From Aminobacter carboxidus (GTDB lineage Bacteria; Pseudomonadota; Alphaproteobacteria; Rhizobiales; Rhizobiaceae), in contig NZ_JACZEP010000016.1 of assembly GCF_014863355.1 (NCBI RefSeq), forward strand, positions 21,037 to 85,036: a DNA stretch of 64,000 nt, read 5' to 3'. Position numbers and translations under genes: made by a program. Within the stretch, counting starts at the first letter, position 1; each line of letters opens with the position of its first letter. The notes beneath the pieces were generated by a model, which saw only the letters and a list, made by a program, of their open reading frames with translations, ran no database searches and had not been told where the DNA came from. Of this stretch, positions 61,053-64,000 are shown piece by piece.

Positions 61053-61835
61053 CTAGTTGCGGAACAACGTCAAGAGCGACTGCGAGCTCGAGTTGGCGAT
61101 CGAAAGCGCCTGGATGCCGAGCTGTTGCTGGGTCTGCAGGGCGGCGAGACGAGCCGACTCCTTGTTCATGTCGGCGTCGACCAGCTGGCCGATACCGCGG
61201 TCGATCGAATCGATCAGCTTGGAGGTGAACGCCTTTTGCGAGTCGACGCGAGTCTTGGCCGCACCGATGGTGGCTGCATTGGACTTCATCGCAGTGAGAG
61301 CGGTGTTGATCGTGATGGTGTCGGTTGCAGCGCCCAGGGCAGCTTCGAGGTCGTAAGCGGCAACCGTCATCGTCGTCGGAGCGGCGCCCGGCTGGTAGCC
61401 GGTCACGATGTTGGCGGCCGTACCGCCGGTCTTGAGCATGTTGACGCCCTGGAAGTCGGCGTTCTGGGCGATCGACACGACCTGTGCCTTCAGCTGGGTG
61501 ATTTCAGCGTCGATGGCGGCGGTGTCGGTGCCGGGCGTTGCACGGGCAACGTACTTCTTGACGATTTCTTCGGTCTTCTTGATTGCCTCTTCCAGCGCCG
61601 AAGACGCGGTGTCGAGAATGGCGGCGCCAAGGCCGAGAGCGTCCTGAACAGCACTGAGGGCGCCCGTCTGGGTGCGCATCGAGGTGGCGATCGACCAGTA
61701 AGCAGCGTTGTCCGAGGCGGTCGAAACGCGCTCGCCGGTGGCGATGCGGTTCTGCGTGACAGCCAGATTCTTGTTGGTGCTCGACAGCGTCTGCAGAGCG
61801 GTCATTGCGGACGCGTTGGTGAGAAGGCTGGTCAT
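61053..61835 (-). CDS. Flagellin B
   Basis: A 260-residue filament subunit. N- and C-terminal regions (MTSLLTNASAMTALQTLSST and STSSQSLLTLFRN-like ends) are near-identical to flagellins C and D; differences gather at about residues 165-205 (AALGAATDTITINTALTAMK, then SNAAT). The protein lacks the large variable D2/D3 domains of enterobacterial flagellins. The leader has a hairpin over its ribosome-binding site. Confidence 0.95.
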   Translation of the reverse strand: MTSLLTNASAMTALQTLSSTNKNLAVTQNRIATGERVSTASDNAAYWSIATSMRTQTGALSAVQDALGLGAAILDTASSALEEAIKKTEEIVKKYVARATPGTDTAAIDAEITQLKAQVVSIAQNADFQGVNMLKTGGTAANIVTGYQPGAAPTTMTVAAYDLEAALGAATDTITINTALTAMKSNAATIGAAKTRVDSQKAFTSKLIDSIDRGIGQLVDADMNKESARLAALQTQQQLGIQALSIANSSSQSLLTLFRN

Positions 61836-61841
61836 AAGCCC

Positions 61842-61872
61842 TGTTCCTTGTATTCGAATTTTTTGAGGAACA
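61842..61872 (-). promoter_or_regulatory. 5' UTR hairpin over the flagellin B ribosome-binding site
   Basis: On the minus strand TGTTCCT (61872-61866) pairs with AGGAACA (61848-61842), closing a 17-nt loop that contains TTCGAA. The 3' arm AGGAACA is the Shine-Dalgarno region, 6 bp from the ATG. The same hairpin recurs at flagellin C. FlbT, encoded in this cluster, is known to act on such leaders. Confidence 0.65.
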
Positions 61873-61977
61873 TGCCGGCGAAAGGCCGACGCAGGCGAAG
61901 CGGCATCATGCCTATGGCCGACTGTTCCGGGCCAACTCGCGCTGTATTGCGATCTAACCGTGTAGCCCCTGCGAAAT

Positions 61978-61996
61978 GGCTAATTTTCATGGTTAA
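61978..61996 (-). promoter_or_regulatory. Flagellin promoter-region motif, copy B
   Basis: TTAACC-N7-TTAGCC on the minus strand, about 143 bp upstream of the flagellin B ATG. The exact spacing and sequence recur at flagellin C, although the flanks (62000-62110) differ. The rest of the 381-bp gap holds the flagellin C terminator; there is no gene. Confidence 0.5.
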
Positions 61997-62120
61997 TGAA
62001 ATATAAATGTGTAAAATTTTATAAATTTTACTTGGTGTGTATTGGTATTTTCTGATTTTGACCGCGAGTCAGTTGTATATCTCGATTTGAAACGCGGCCC
62101 TTGAAGTGTTCAAAACGAAA

Positions 62121-62148
62121 CCGGGCCGTACCTTGCGGTACGACCCGG
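62121..62148 (-). terminator. Terminator of flagellin C
   Basis: A 12-bp stem (CCGGGCCGTACC / GGTACGACCCGG) with one mismatch in DNA that becomes a G-U pair in the minus-strand RNA, plus a TTGC loop and TTTCGTTTTG downstream. The wobble supports minus-strand function. Confidence 0.88.
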
Positions 62149-62216
62149 CTTTCGATCCTCGTGCCTGAGACGGCTCGGATCGGGATAGCCGACGCGGCGA
62201 ACCGCGCCAGCCGATA

Positions 62217-63002
62217 TTAGCCGCGGAACAGCGACAGGAGCGACTGCGAGCTCGAGTTGGCGATCGACAGCGCCTGGATGCCGAGCTGCTGCTGGGTCTG
62301 CAGGGCGGCCAGACGAGCCGACTCCTTGTTCATGTCGGCGTCGACCAGCTGGCCGATACCGCGGTCGATCGAGTCGATCAGCTTGGAGGTGAACGCCTTT
62401 TGCGAGTCGACGCGGGTCTTGGCAGCACCGATGGTGGCAGCTGCCGTCTGCATCGCCTTGAGCGCGGTGTCCACGGCAACAGTCGTGGTAGCGCCAGTCA
62501 GGGCAGCTTCCAGGTCATAAGCGGCGACCGTCATCGTCGTCGGAGCAGCGCCCGGCTGGTAGCCGGTCACGATGTTGGCCGCCGAACCACCCGTGCTCTT
62601 GAGCATGTTGACGCCCTGGAAGTCGGCGTTCTGGGCGATCGACACGACCTGTGCCTTCAGCTGGGTGATTTCAGCGTCGATGGCGGCGGTATCGGTGCCG
62701 GGCGTTGCACGGGCAACGTACTTGTTGACGATTTCCTTGGTCTTGTTGATGGCCTCTTCCAGCGCCGAAGACGCGGTGTCGAGGATGGCGGCGCCGAGAC
62801 CGAGAGCATCCTGAACTGCACCGAGGGCGCCCGTCTGGGTGCGCATCGAGGTCGCGATCGACCAGTAAGCGGCGTTGTCGGAAGCCGTCGAGACGCGCTC
62901 GCCGGTGGCGATGCGGTTCTGCGTGACGCCGAGGTTCTTGTTGGTGCTCGACAGGGTCTGCAGAGCGGTCATTGCGGACGCGTTGGTGAGAAGGCTGGTC
63001 AT
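62217..63002 (-). CDS. Flagellin C
   Basis: A 261-residue flagellin, differing from flagellin D by few residues and from B mainly in the centre (AALTGATTTVAVDTALKAMQ). One residue is added in the LKSTGGSAANI loop. It is a tandem copy at an offset of exactly 1155 bp from the next flagellin, including identical flanks. Its leader has the same ribosome-site hairpin as flagellin B. Confidence 0.95.
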   Translation of the reverse strand: MTSLLTNASAMTALQTLSSTNKNLGVTQNRIATGERVSTASDNAAYWSIATSMRTQTGALGAVQDALGLGAAILDTASSALEEAINKTKEIVNKYVARATPGTDTAAIDAEITQLKAQVVSIAQNADFQGVNMLKSTGGSAANIVTGYQPGAAPTTMTVAAYDLEAALTGATTTVAVDTALKAMQTAAATIGAAKTRVDSQKAFTSKLIDSIDRGIGQLVDADMNKESARLAALQTQQQLGIQALSIANSSSQSLLSLFRG

Positions 63003-63008
63003 AAGCCC

Positions 63009-63039
63009 TGTTCCTTATATTCGAATTTTTTGAGGAACA
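63009..63039 (-). promoter_or_regulatory. 5' UTR hairpin over the flagellin C ribosome-binding site
   Basis: The same pairing as for flagellin B: TGTTCCT with AGGAACA around a loop with TTCGAA, 6 bp before the ATG. A single base differs in the loop. Conservation outside the coding frame supports a regulatory role. Confidence 0.65.
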
Positions 63040-63146
63040 TGCCGGCGAAACATTCCGGCTCAGGCGAAGCGGCATCATGCCTATGGCCAACTGTTCCGGG
63101 CCAACTCGCGCTGTATCGCGATCTAACCGGGAACACCCTGCCAAAC

Positions 63147-63165
63147 GGCTAAGTAACGTGGTTAA
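63147..63165 (-). promoter_or_regulatory. Flagellin promoter-region motif, copy C
   Basis: TTAACC-N7-TTAGCC on the minus strand, about 145 bp upstream of the flagellin C ATG. It is the second exact copy of the motif at flagellin B. The 369-bp gap around it has no gene; it also holds the flagellin D terminator and a conserved 3' UTR block. Confidence 0.5.
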
Positions 63166-63275
63166 GTATTTCTAAATAGCTGATTTTTATACGAATTTCA
63201 CTATCGACTGTGCCGCTAGGGCTGGCTGCCAAGAGGTGCTTGGTTCAGGTGTAGCAGCAACCTTCAAAAACGAAA

Positions 63276-63303
63276 CCGGGCCGTACCTTGCGGTACGACC
63301 CGG
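63276..63303 (-). terminator. Terminator of flagellin D
   Basis: The same 12-bp stem and TTGC loop as the flagellin C terminator, with TTTCGTTTTTG following on the minus strand. Confidence 0.88.
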
Positions 63304-63371
63304 CTTTCGATCCTCGTGCCTGAGACGGCTCGGATCGGGATAGCCAACGCGGCGAACCGCGCCAGCCGATA

Positions 63372-64000
63372 TTAGCCGCGGAACAGCGACAGGAGCGACT
63401 GCGAGCTCGAGTTGGCGATCGACAGCGCCTGGATGCCGAGCTGCTGCTGGGTCTGCAGGGCGGCCAGACGAGCCGACTCCTTGTTCATGTCGGCGTCGAC
63501 CAGCTGGCCGATACCGCGGTCGATCGAGTCGATCAGCTTGGAGGTGAACGCCTTCTGCGAGTCGACGCGGGTCTTGGCAGCACCGATGGTGGCAGCTGCC
63601 GTCTGCATCGCCTTGAGCGCGGTGTCGACCGCCGTTGCGTCGGTTGCAGCTCCGAGTGCAGCCTCGAGATCGTAGGCTGCGACCGACATCGTCGTCGGAG
63701 CAGCGCCCGGCTGGTAGCCGGTCACGATGGCGGCGGCCGTACCGCCGGTCTTGAGCATGTTGACGCCCTGGAAGTCGGCGTTCGTTGCGATCGACACGAC
63801 CTGTGCCTTCAGCTGGGTGATTTCAGCGTCGATGGCGGCGGTATCGGTGCCGGGCGTTGCACGGGCAACGTATTTGTTGACGATTTCCTTGGTCTTGTTG
63901 ATGGCCTCTTCCAGCGCCGAAGACGCGGTGTCGAGGATGGCGGCGCCGAGACCGAGAGCATCCTGAACTGCACCGAGGGCGCCCGTCTGGGTGCGCATCG
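63372..64000 (-). CDS. Flagellin D (N-terminus outside the window)
   Basis: The C-terminal 209 residues of a fourth flagellin, cut by the right edge; an internal Met near the edge is not the start. It is nearly the same as flagellin C, with changes in the central segment (AALGAATDATAVDTALKAMQ) and a few substitutions (SIATNADFQ for SIAQNADFQ). Its 3' UTR copies that of flagellin C. Confidence 0.94.
   Translation of the reverse strand, partial: MRTQTGALGAVQDALGLGAAILDTASSALEEAINKTKEIVNKYVARATPGTDTAAIDAEITQLKAQVVSIATNADFQGVNMLKTGGTAAAIVTGYQPGAAPTTMSVAAYDLEAALGAATDATAVDTALKAMQTAAATIGAAKTRVDSQKAFTSKLIDSIDRGIGQLVDADMNKESARLAALQTQQQLGIQALSIANSSSQSLLSLFRG

Noticed and set aside
63998..64000. Met near the right edge as the start of flagellin D
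   Set aside because: It corresponds to an internal Met in flagellins B and C; the true start is beyond the window.

Overview
The window looks like chromosomal DNA of a high-G+C alphaproteobacterium of the order Hyphomicrobiales (Rhizobiales), most like Phyllobacteriaceae such as Mesorhizobium or Aminobacter. The signs are an Omp10-type lipoprotein, homospermidine synthase, a Rem/FtcR-type flagellar regulator, the rhizobial motor genes motC and motD, the flaF-flbT pair and a tandem flagellin array. No rRNA, tRNA, IS element, prophage or CRISPR array was recognised. Genes at both window edges are cut.

Layout. 1-8.3 kb is mostly minus strand: a TetR-controlled MFS transporter (cut), nfeD and an SPFH gene, an FAD oxidoreductase, ferrochelatase, a periplasmic 5'-nucleotidase with a LysM tail, and omp10. 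8.5-10.8 kb is a complete galactitol-type PTS permease (IIC, IIA, IIB). 10.8-18.2 kb (minus) holds homospermidine synthase, a DUF3445 gene coupled to a small membrane-protein ORF and a ParD/ParE pair, and pepF-pabB-pabC. 18.3-34 kb is a mix: an orphan NtrC-type regulator, a DUF882 peptidase, KDPG aldolase, an N-acetylmuramidase, trhO, a TerB-like protein, a putative sRNA, SDR/sterol desaturase/ICMT genes, an aminotransferase, a GNAT, a deaminase, and a DUF1007/NicO metal efflux pair. 33-39.6 kb has LysR and amidase genes, a structured leader RNA before ornithine/lysine decarboxylase, a GNAT, two or three small lipoproteins, and an SCP2 protein.

39.7-64 kb is a flagellar region, all minus strand. 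In transcription order it reads flagellins, fliF, a fliH-like gene, motB, motC, motD(fliK), a lytic transglycosylase, rem, flgE, flgK, flgL, flaF, flbT, flgD, fliQ, an MFS transporter, flhA, fliR, and four small genes (FliJ-like, rod-binding FlgJ-like, FlgN-like, unknown). Most neighbours overlap by 1-4 bases, so they look translationally coupled. The flagellins are separate transcription units, each with its own terminator hairpin.

Genes that work together: ODC makes putrescine and Hss uses it for homospermidine. FlbT/FlaF and Rem are expected to control the flagellins; two of these have a conserved 5' UTR hairpin that covers the ribosome-binding site. The least ordinary items are a 575-bp insertion with a duplicated gene start at 13.3-13.9 kb, an anti-SD sRNA candidate at 25.7 kb, the decarboxylase leader RNA at 35.6-36.0 kb, and the homogenised flagellin array.
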